Below are positions 1-5,648 of a stretch of 9,048 bases of DNA, one piece after another; positions within the stretch are counted from its first letter, which is position 1; each line of letters opens with the position of its first letter. Source of the DNA: Rhodobacter sp. (GTDB lineage Bacteria > Pseudomonadota > Alphaproteobacteria > Rhodobacterales > Rhodobacteraceae). The DNA is taken from contig PNND01000086.1 of NCBI GenBank assembly GCA_013824045.1, positions 1 to 9,048 of the forward strand, written 5' to 3'. The notes under the pieces were generated by a model. The model was not told the origin of the DNA and did not search any database. It was given only the letters and a program-made list of their open reading frames with translations. Position numbers and translations under genes: made by a program.

Positions 1-6
1 ATCAGA

Positions 7-1302
7 TCAGCCAAAAGCGAGCGGCTTGAACTCGGACGTCAGGTTGATGCCGGGGAAGTCCGCATTCGACACCAGATCAAGCTGGAACTGGAACGGCCCT
101 TCGCTGGCCTTGTTCCACTGCCCGCCTGCCAGACCGCTGACCGCACAGTTGTGCATCGGGCCGGTGCCGAAATCGACGGTGCCGACAGCCGTTTCCGCCT
201 TCAGCTTGGGCATCGCTGCGGCCATCGCCTCTTTGTCCTTCGGGCTGCCAGCCTGCACGGCCAGAGCCAAAGCCGCATCGAACAGGGACGCCGAAGCGCC
301 AAGCGCTTGTGCCCATTGAGCGCCCGTCGCGGCCTCGTAGCCGGCGGCCAATTCGGCGTTGGTCACGCCTGCCGCAGCAGAGGCAAACGGGAAGGCGGGG
401 TGCCAGTAGACGCCGGTGCAGAGACCCTGACCAAGATCACCCAGACCTTCCATTTCGGCTGCAAACAGGCCAGCCTTGGCCATCTGCATGATCTTCAGCT
501 GCTGAGCCAGACCCTGCTGCGCTGCCTGACGCCAGAACACCGGGAAATCCGGGGGGAACGGGAAGCAAACTACGATCTCGACGCCTGCATCCTTGAACGC
601 GTTGATCTGGGTGCTGAAATCCTGGCTCATGTTCTCATAGGGGCCAGCATCCACAACTTCCCAACCGGCCTCGGCCAGCTTGGGCAACAGCCCTGCCCGG
701 ATCGCGTTGCCATCGGCATCAGACGGTACCAGCGTGCCGACCTTTTTGTTGGTTTCAAGCAGCGACCATTGGCCGTTGTACAGGTTCAGGAAGTTTGCCG
801 AGCCGAAGGAGTAGTGGAAGGTCCACTTGAACGAGGGTGCATCCGGCTTGCCGCCACGGCCAAAGTAGAAGGCCTCCCACGGGGCGACGGTCGACAGGCA
901 AGGCGTGGCGCCCGCCTCGCAAGCGTCCGAGACCGGGTTGACAGTTTCCGGGGCCGAATGCGTCAGGATCAGGTCGGGCGCTTCCGAATTGATCATGTCA
1001 CGGGTGATCTGGCTGGCGCGCACCGGGTCTGATTGTGTGTCGGCAGTGACGATCTCGATATTCATCTTGGTGCCGTTCACATCGATACCACCGGCCAGAT
1101 TGGCCGTGATGGTTTCGATCAGATAGCTGTCATGCGCGCCGAAGATGCCCAGAGGGCCGGACTGCGGGCCGATGTAGCCGATCTTGAATGTCGCGGCATC
1201 CTGCCCGAAGGCGCGGGTGCCGATCAAGGGGGCGGCAAGCGCCGAACCCGCGATCAGGCGGTTGAAGCTGCGGCGGCTGATCGGTGTCGTTGCAGACGTC
1301 AT
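7..1302 (-). CDS. ABC transporter substrate-binding protein, branched-chain amino acid type (Tat-exported)
   Basis: Predicted periplasmic ligand-binding protein of 431 residues, of the Leu/Ile/Val-binding family (Peripla_BP_6 type). It would deliver a small solute, here probably an aromatic compound, to an ABC importer. The N-terminus carries a twin-arginine signal: S9-R10-R11-S12-F13-N14-R15, then a hydrophobic stretch (about 16-28) and a likely cleavage site after A-F-G near residue 33. The mature part opens with the family's typical strand KIGYIGPQSGPLG. The start at 1302 is chosen because GGGAGGA lies just upstream of this ATG and the signal peptide begins here. An in-frame ATG at 1362 would overlap the end of the preceding gene and place 20 unlikely residues before the signal. 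It is third in a minus-strand series, 43 bp after the alcohol dehydrogenase, suggesting co-transcription. Permease and ATPase genes are not in view and may lie beyond the left edge. The family call is firm; the ligand is inferred from context only. Confidence 0.9.
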   Translation of the reverse strand: MTSATTPISRRSFNRLIAGSALAAPLIGTRAFGQDAATFKIGYIGPQSGPLGIFGAHDSYLIETITANLAGGIDVNGTKMNIEIVTADTQSDPVRASQITRDMINSEAPDLILTHSAPETVNPVSDACEAGATPCLSTVAPWEAFYFGRGGKPDAPSFKWTFHYSFGSANFLNLYNGQWSLLETNKKVGTLVPSDADGNAIRAGLLPKLAEAGWEVVDAGPYENMSQDFSTQINAFKDAGVEIVVCFPFPPDFPVFWRQAAQQGLAQQLKIMQMAKAGLFAAEMEGLGDLGQGLCTGVYWHPAFPFASAAAGVTNAELAAGYEAATGAQWAQALGASASLFDAALALAVQAGSPKDKEAMAAAMPKLKAETAVGTVDFGTGPMHNCAVSGLAGGQWNKASEGPFQFQLDLVSNADFPGINLTSEFKPLAFG

Positions 1303-1317
1303 GGTATCCTCCCGTAC

Positions 1318-1327
1318 TGTGTTACAA
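1318..1327 (-). repeat. TTGTAACACA element, copy upstream of the substrate-binding protein gene
   Basis: Exact copy of the 10-mer at 2178-2187. It lies 15 bp before the ATG at 1302 and just ahead of the GGGAGGA ribosome binding site, within the 43-bp gap after the alcohol dehydrogenase gene. Whether it acts as DNA or RNA, or arose by chance, cannot be told from the sequence. Confidence 0.4.
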
Positions 1328-1345
1328 TTTGATTTTCTTGGGTTT

Positions 1346-2113
1346 TCAGACATAAAGCGCATCTATGCCGCCATCGACGGGCAGGTTGATCCCTGCCACC
1401 CAGCGGGCCGCGTCCGAGCACAGGAACAGGATCGGCGGCGCGATTTCGTCAGCGATGGCCGGGCGCTTGATGTTTGCCGCATCGGCGGCGACACGCTCTT
1501 CACCCAGCATCTGCACGAATTCGCCAAGGATCGGCGTGAACACCGGGCCCGGCGCGACAGAGTTCATGCGGATGTCGTTCTGCATGAACATCTCGTAGCC
1601 GCGCTTCTTCGTCCAGACGATCAGCGCTTCCTTGAAGAACTGATAGCAGGTCTCTTGCGGGACCGGGTTCTTGGCCAGCCAGGCAGCCCCTTCGGCAAAG
1701 GTCTTGGTTGCTGCCAGCGCCTTGTGCGCATCCAGCCGTTTGGGCCATTCGGCGCCCAGGATCGACGAGATGTTGACCACCGCACCGCCCTTGGCCAGCT
1801 TCGGCAGCAGGGCCTCGGTCAGATGGCGCAGACCAAGGTAGTTGACGCGCGCCACGAGATCCTTGTCGGCCATGCCGGACACGCCCGCAGCATTGACCAG
1901 CGCATCAATGCGCCCCGGCAGCGCCGCGACTGCCGCGTCAATGGATGCGGTATCGCCCATGTCGATTTTGACGAAAACGTCCAGCGAGATCATCGGATCA
2001 TTCCGATCCAGCCCGATCACATGTGCGCCCTGAAAGCGGGCCAACCGGGCGGTTTCAGCCCCGATGCCAGACGAGGCGCCGGTGATGACGATGGTCTTTC
2101 CTTGAAGTGTCAT
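1346..2113 (-). CDS. Short-chain alcohol dehydrogenase, coniferyl-alcohol dehydrogenase (CalA) / 3-alpha-HSD type
   Basis: Cytosolic NAD(P)-dependent SDR of 255 residues. Visible motifs are the cofactor glycine motif TGASSGIG (11-18), acidic D36 after the second strand (suggesting NAD), NAAG (74-77), the catalytic serine in NISS (S116/S117), and Y157-x3-K161. The gap between serine and tyrosine is about 40 residues instead of the usual 12-14. This is typical of the subgroup holding Comamonas 3-alpha-hydroxysteroid dehydrogenase and Pseudomonas coniferyl-alcohol dehydrogenase CalA. Stretches such as FKEALIVW, APGPVFTPIL and a C-terminal PVDGG close to the end also match my memory of CalA. It probably oxidises an aryl or cinnamyl alcohol to the aldehyde used by the enzyme encoded just upstream. 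The ATG at 2113 has GGAAAG seven bases ahead. A GTG at 2146 would add 11 residues not expected in the family. The gap to the aldehyde dehydrogenase is 87 bp. Family certain, exact substrate not. Confidence 0.88.
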   Translation of the reverse strand: MTLQGKTIVITGASSGIGAETARLARFQGAHVIGLDRNDPMISLDVFVKIDMGDTASIDAAVAALPGRIDALVNAAGVSGMADKDLVARVNYLGLRHLTEALLPKLAKGGAVVNISSILGAEWPKRLDAHKALAATKTFAEGAAWLAKNPVPQETCYQFFKEALIVWTKKRGYEMFMQNDIRMNSVAPGPVFTPILGEFVQMLGEERVAADAANIKRPAIADEIAPPILFLCSDAARWVAGINLPVDGGIDALYV

Positions 2114-2149
2114 GATTGTCTTTCCGTGTTTCGGACAAGCCGCCACCGT

Positions 2150-2166
2150 CTGCCCAGACAGGGCAG
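2150..2166 (-). other. Perfect hairpin in the aldehyde dehydrogenase / alcohol dehydrogenase gap
   Basis: CTGCCC and GGGCAG flank a 5-base loop, a GC-rich 6-bp stem in the 87-bp gap between the first two operon genes. No T-run follows on the minus strand, so it does not look like an intrinsic terminator. It may stabilise or process the mRNA, or have no function. Confidence 0.4.
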
Positions 2167-2177
2167 CCGATGGCAGA

Positions 2178-2187
2178 TGTGTTACAA
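2178..2187 (-). repeat. TTGTAACACA element, copy upstream of the alcohol dehydrogenase
   Basis: The 10-mer TTGTAACACA (minus strand) occurs here and again, exactly, at 1318-1327 upstream of the substrate-binding protein gene. A shorter GTAACA form lies at 3712-3717 upstream of the aldehyde dehydrogenase gene. All three genes of the operon therefore have GTAACA in the DNA before their start. Role unknown. Confidence 0.4.
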
Positions 2188-2200
2188 GAAGGGCGCTGGA

Positions 2201-3673
2201 TCAGAACGGATACATCACGGCGTCAGCGCGTGAGGTGATCCAGACCCATTGCGTGAACTCTTCCCAGATCGCCGGACCAGAGATGCGGCTGCCATTACCC
2301 GACTTGCCGCGCCCGCCGAAGGGGGCGTTCGGGCTGGCCATGACGGTCTGATCGTTGATGTGCAGATGGCCCACCTTCAGGCGCATCCCCATGCGACGGG
2401 CGCGGCCCACGTCCTTGGCGATGATCCCGGCGGCAAGGCCGAATTCGGACATGTTCGCCAATTGGATCGCGTGCTCGTCATTGTCATAGGCCACGACCAC
2501 GGCCACGGGTCCAAAGATCTCTTCTTCGAACGCCCGCATGCCCGGCTTGACGCCCGACAGCACGGTTGCGGGGAACATCCGGCCGGTCGGTGTCCCGCCG
2601 GCAAGCAGCTTTGCCCCTTTGGCAACCGCGTCATCGACAATCGCTTTGACCAGTGCCACTTGCCCGTCCGAGATCAGCGGCCCAAGCGCGCACTGTTCCG
2701 TTGCGGGGTTGCCCACCGGCAGGCGGCTTGCTTTGGTTGCAAGCTCAGCAGCCAGTGCATCGGCCATCGCGGCAGGTGCCAAGATCAGCCCCGTCGCCAT
2801 ACAGATCTGCCCCTGATGCAGCCATGTGCCCCAAGCGGCATTGGCGGCAGCCAGCGCAAAATCGGCGTCATCCTGAATGATCAGGGCGTTTTTGCCGCCC
2901 AGTTCCAGCTGCACCTTCTTGAGGTTGCGACCGCAAACCTCGCCGACCTTGGCACCAACGCCGGGCGAACCGGTGAAGGACACCATGGCGATGTTCGGAT
3001 CCTCGCAAAGCGCGGTGCCAGCCTCGCCGCCACCCGGAATGATGTGCAGCAGGTCCTTGGGCAGACCCGCTTCTTCGAACACGCGCGCGATGATGATCCC
3101 GCCGCTGATCGGTGTGCGCGGATCGGGTTTGTGCACAACCGCGTTGCCGGTGGCCAGAGCCGCCGCAATCGCACGCATCGACAGGATCAGCGGGAAGTTG
3201 AAGGGCGAGATCACGCCGACCACACCATGGGCGACGCGGATTACCTCTTCATCGCGCCCGTCCAGCGACGGCACCACGCGGCGGGTGTCCTCAACCGCTG
3301 CAACAGCAGCAGCGCGCAGGAAGCCTGCGGAATGTTCAATTTCGATCGCGGCCTTCGGGTAGATCGACCCGGACTCGCGGATGATCCACGGAATCAATTC
3401 TTCACGGTGCTGTTCCAGAATGTCAGCCGTTGCGTTCAGGATGCGGGCACGTTCCGCTGGCGGAGTTGCTTCCCAAGCCGGCTGCGCGGCCGCAGCGGCG
3501 GCAGCGGCGCGCGCAACATCGGCTTTGTTCCCTTGCCCGACGGATGCCACATGGCTGCCGTCTGCGGGTGCGGTCACATCATAGGCGCCGCCTGCGGCCT
3601 TGCCCCAGCCGCCGGAAAAAATCATGCCTGTCCAGGCATCCTGCTCCAGAAAAATCGGTGCTGATCCGTCCAT
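2201..3673 (-). CDS. Aromatic aldehyde dehydrogenase (XylC/benzaldehyde dehydrogenase type)
   Basis: NAD(P)-dependent aldehyde dehydrogenase of 490 residues, the family's normal length, oxidising an aldehyde to its acid in the cytosol. Catalytic features are complete: N159 in SPFNFP (oxyanion hole), K182 in HKPD, the cofactor loop FTGS (233-236), general base E257 in LELGGK, nucleophile C291 in HQGQICMATG, and E385 in EEIFGP. The context WGTWLHQGQICMATG, the string HINDQ near 438-442, and the C-terminal EEFTQ...YPF resemble benzaldehyde dehydrogenase XylC of toluene plasmids more than CalB coniferyl-aldehyde dehydrogenase. Substrates such as benzaldehyde, 4-hydroxybenzaldehyde or vanillin are likely. 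The ATG at 3673 has a strong GGGGAGG six bases ahead. In-frame codons up to 3784 lack family homology and run into the promoter region. It is the first gene of the minus-strand operon and lies divergent from the DmpR-like regulator, which is the obvious candidate to control it. Confidence 0.92.
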   Translation of the reverse strand: MDGSAPIFLEQDAWTGMIFSGGWGKAAGGAYDVTAPADGSHVASVGQGNKADVARAAAAAAAAQPAWEATPPAERARILNATADILEQHREELIPWIIRESGSIYPKAAIEIEHSAGFLRAAAVAAVEDTRRVVPSLDGRDEEVIRVAHGVVGVISPFNFPLILSMRAIAAALATGNAVVHKPDPRTPISGGIIIARVFEEAGLPKDLLHIIPGGGEAGTALCEDPNIAMVSFTGSPGVGAKVGEVCGRNLKKVQLELGGKNALIIQDDADFALAAANAAWGTWLHQGQICMATGLILAPAAMADALAAELATKASRLPVGNPATEQCALGPLISDGQVALVKAIVDDAVAKGAKLLAGGTPTGRMFPATVLSGVKPGMRAFEEEIFGPVAVVVAYDNDEHAIQLANMSEFGLAAGIIAKDVGRARRMGMRLKVGHLHINDQTVMASPNAPFGGRGKSGNGSRISGPAIWEEFTQWVWITSRADAVMYPF

Positions 3674-3824
3674 GTCCGTCCTCCCCTGGCGGGTACCTTT
3701 ACTGGCAACCCTGTTACGCATCCGCCCATGTGCCTTTGCCCAAGTGCGGCGCTCCTCCCAAAACGCTGGCGGTGTGTCTGGCACATGGAAAACATACCTT
3801 TCAAGAATAATTATCTGCTACATC

Positions 3825-3830
3825 ATTATA
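3825..3830 (-). promoter_or_regulatory. Candidate -10 hexamer for the aldehyde dehydrogenase operon
   Basis: Exact TATAAT on the minus strand, with the T of the preceding TG directly adjacent (a near-extended -10). No recognisable -35 hexamer lies 16-18 bp upstream, which fits an activator-dependent housekeeping-sigma promoter. It would give a leader of about 145 nt to the ATG at 3673. In AT-rich DNA a chance hexamer is possible. Confidence 0.35.
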
Positions 3831-3886
3831 CATCCAAGCTACTGTAAATAATAAATTTTTAGATAAGATATTGCCAAGATGAAGGA

Positions 3887-3897
3887 TTCATGAAATG
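3887..3897 (+). repeat. TTCATGAAATG direct repeat, copy 1 (candidate operator)
   Basis: An 11-bp sequence containing the palindrome TTCATGAA. An exact second copy starts 29 bp downstream, close to three helical turns, so both would face the same side of the DNA. The position just ahead of the DmpR-like gene suggests an operator for autoregulation and/or activation of the divergent operon. Assignment to that regulator is inference. Confidence 0.45.
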
Positions 3898-3915
3898 CAT
3901 AAAAGCGGCGTTTAC

Positions 3916-3926
3916 TTCATGAAATG
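3916..3926 (+). repeat. TTCATGAAATG direct repeat, copy 2, overlapping the regulator start codon
   Basis: Exact second copy of the element at 3887-3897. Its last three bases are the first ATG of the regulator gene. A protein bound here could block expression of that gene. If the true start is the in-frame ATG at 3933, the element would instead lie just upstream of the start. Confidence 0.45.
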
Positions 3927-5612
3927 ATGAATATGACCGAACGTATCACCCTGACCGAAGCCTCGCGACGCGCACCACGAATCACGGCGCGGGGGGATAG
4001 CCGGCTGCTAGAGGAGGGCGCCGCCCCAACGCTGGCAGACCTTGCGGGTGCCTTGCAGTTTGCCCTTGGCGACGGCCGGATCTGGCTGAGCGACGAGCGG
4101 ATGGTGATGATGCAGACGCAGGTTCTGGGCAGCTTGCGGCGCGATGTGATCAAGCGGATCGGTATCGATGCAGCACGCAGCCTTTTTTACCGCACGGGCT
4201 GGCGGCAAGGGCAACTCTACGCCGATCTGGTTCGTAAGCGGTTCAATCAGGATGACCTGACCGCCGCCCTTGCCGCCGGGCCGCGCCTTCACACTATGGA
4301 GGGGTTCGTCAAGGTCACCACCAAGCGGTTCGAGTTTGACATCAAGCGCGGGCACTACCATGGCGAGTTTCATTGGCACGACAGTACCGAGGCGGTCGAG
4401 CATCTGAATGCCTTTGGCGTGTCAGACTGCCCGACCTGCTGGATGCAGGTTGGCGCGCCTGCCGGATTCACCACGGCTCTCTTGGGACAGCCCGTGATCT
4501 TTCGCGAAGTTGAATGCATGGGCATGGGGGCCGAACGCTGCGTCGTGATCGGGCGCAATGCGGCTGCCTGGGGGAAGGATGTGCCCGAGCTGGACGAGTT
4601 TACTCCATCTACAAGCCGGTCGCGCGCCAAGCCATGGAACCCCGCGACGACCGACCCGAAGCCACCGAAAACCAATGTCCCCCATCCCATCATCGGCAAG
4701 ACGGCAGCCATCGAGCGGGCGCGGCGGCTGCTGGAACGGGTTGCGGGCTATGATGAGCCCGTGATCTTCTTGGGTGAGCCTGGAACCGGGAAGGAGTTTT
4801 TCGCCCGCCGCCTGCATGAGATCGGGCGCACGCCGAGTGCGCCGTTTGTGACGGTGAACTGTGATGCTTTCGCGGGTGGATACGCGGAAGCACCGCTGTT
4901 CGGCAAAGGTGGCGCCATCGAGCGGGCACAAGGCGGGACGTTGTTTCTGAACGACCTGTTCTCATTGCCACGACCGTTGCAATCGCAGCTTGCTGCCCAT
5001 CTGGGTGACGGAGCTGCAACGCGCAAGGCGATGCGCGTGATGTCGGCCACTGGGGCCACCCCGCGCGATGCAGTCACCAGTGGCGCGTTTCGTGCTGACC
5101 TCTACTTCCGCCTGTCGCTCTTGCCGATTGTCATTCCGCCCTTGCGGGACCGGCGCGACGACCTGCCCATGTTGATCGATCATTTCGTGCAAACCCACAG
5201 CCGCACGCATCGCAAACCGCTGCGTCAGATCACCGCTGCCGCGCGCGATCTGCTGATGCGCTACGACTTTCCGGGCAATGTGCGCGAGCTTTCCAACATG
5301 ATCGAACGCGGCGTGATCTATGCCGAACCGGGCGGCGATCTGGAAATCTCGCATATCTTCACCGGCATCGAGCAGCTACCCGAATTTGTTGAAGGCCTGC
5401 ATGTGTCGGGCCGGATCGTCCGGCGCAGACCCCAAGGCGCGATGGTGGATCCGGCCGAGGGGCGCACATTCGATGAGATGGAGAGTGAAACCTATCGCGC
5501 CGCACTGGCCGCCGCCGATGGCAATGTCTCGGCCGCTGCGCGGGCGCTTGGGCTGAGCCGCGCAAAGCTGGATTACCGGCTGGCAAAGCTGGGTCTGGCC
5601 CGGAGAACATAG
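3924..5612 (+). CDS. DmpR/XylR/MopR-family phenol-sensing AAA+ regulator lacking the sigma-54 contact loops
   Basis: Cytosolic transcription regulator of 562 residues. Domains: XylR_N/V4R aromatic sensor (about 36-215), a proline-rich linker (about 228-255), an AAA+ domain (about 256-480), and a Fis-type helix-turn-helix (about 524-558). In the sensor, H123, W151, C172, E195, C198 and C206 all match the MopR phenol ligands (H106, W134) and zinc ligands (C155, E178, C181, C189) at a constant offset of 17. In the AAA+ part, Walker A (284-291), arginine fingers R390/R396 and PGNVREL (450-456) remain. The LFG to GGTLFL interval (327-337) is about 12 residues short and has no GAFTGA. The L2/pre-sensor I region (about 360-372) is also short, and Walker B reads FLND, not FLDE. 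Classical sigma-54 activation is therefore doubtful. It could act on sigma-70 RNA polymerase, as TyrR and Rhodobacter NtrC do. The start is uncertain: ATGs at 3924, 3927 and 3933, none with a clear ribosome binding site. It is divergent from the operon it probably controls. Confidence 0.9.
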   Translation: MMNMTERITLTEASRRAPRITARGDSRLLEEGAAPTLADLAGALQFALGDGRIWLSDERMVMMQTQVLGSLRRDVIKRIGIDAARSLFYRTGWRQGQLYADLVRKRFNQDDLTAALAAGPRLHTMEGFVKVTTKRFEFDIKRGHYHGEFHWHDSTEAVEHLNAFGVSDCPTCWMQVGAPAGFTTALLGQPVIFREVECMGMGAERCVVIGRNAAAWGKDVPELDEFTPSTSRSRAKPWNPATTDPKPPKTNVPHPIIGKTAAIERARRLLERVAGYDEPVIFLGEPGTGKEFFARRLHEIGRTPSAPFVTVNCDAFAGGYAEAPLFGKGGAIERAQGGTLFLNDLFSLPRPLQSQLAAHLGDGAATRKAMRVMSATGATPRDAVTSGAFRADLYFRLSLLPIVIPPLRDRRDDLPMLIDHFVQTHSRTHRKPLRQITAAARDLLMRYDFPGNVRELSNMIERGVIYAEPGGDLEISHIFTGIEQLPEFVEGLHVSGRIVRRRPQGAMVDPAEGRTFDEMESETYRAALAAADGNVSAAARALGLSRAKLDYRLAKLGLARRT

Positions 5613-5648
5613 GTTAAAGGGGCCCCTTATGGCTGGAAAGGACCAGCG
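5613..5648. other. Short convergent gap with inverted repeats (possible weak terminator)
   Basis: A 36-bp gap between the convergent 3' ends of the DmpR-like gene and pobR. It holds a perfect 12-bp palindrome AAGGGGCCCCTT (5617-5628) and a small hairpin, GCTGG with CCAGC around a 6-base loop (5632-5647). Neither is followed by a T-run, so a Rho-independent terminator is not well supported. Confidence 0.3.

Larger units (their letters stand above)
3674..3923. promoter_or_regulatory. Divergent regulatory region between the catabolic operon and the DmpR-like regulator
   Basis: A 250-bp gene-free region. The part from about 3795 to 3900 is strongly AT-rich compared with the GC-rich genes on both sides. 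It holds a perfect TATAAT on the minus strand (3825-3830), an ATAATTAT palindrome (3807-3814), and a repeated TTCATGAAATG element near the regulator start. I found no convincing sigma-54 (-24/-12) promoter on either strand. The region must carry the promoters for the operon (minus) and the regulator gene (plus), and probably the regulator's binding sites. Confidence 0.75.

Noticed and set aside
1303..1362. Twenty-residue N-terminal extension of the substrate-binding protein
   Set aside because: It would overlap the SDR gene's stop codon and precede the Tat signal; the ATG at 1302 has the ribosome binding site.
151..2233. Plus-strand open frames (151-1032, 1184-2233) opposite the binding protein and SDR genes
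   Set aside because: Low-complexity Arg/Gln/His-rich translations; the minus-strand genes explain this DNA.
2249..3664. Long plus-strand open frame opposite the aldehyde dehydrogenase
   Set aside because: Arg/His-rich translation without family motifs, fully antisense to a gene with an intact catalytic site; a GC-rich shadow frame.
3745..3760. Sigma-54-like motif on the minus strand, TGGGAGGAGCGCCGCA
   Set aside because: It has GG and GC ten bases apart, but the conserved -24 C positions and the -12 TT are missing, and GC-rich DNA gives such matches easily. Kept only as the alternative to the TATAAT model.
3674..3784. N-terminal extension of the aldehyde dehydrogenase to an ATG at 3784
   Set aside because: The 37 extra residues do not resemble the family, and the strong GGGGAGG fits the ATG at 3673.
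3843..3860. TyrR-box-like sequence beginning TGTAAA
   Set aside because: Only the left half fits TGTAAA-N6-TTTACA; the right half matches at two of six positions.
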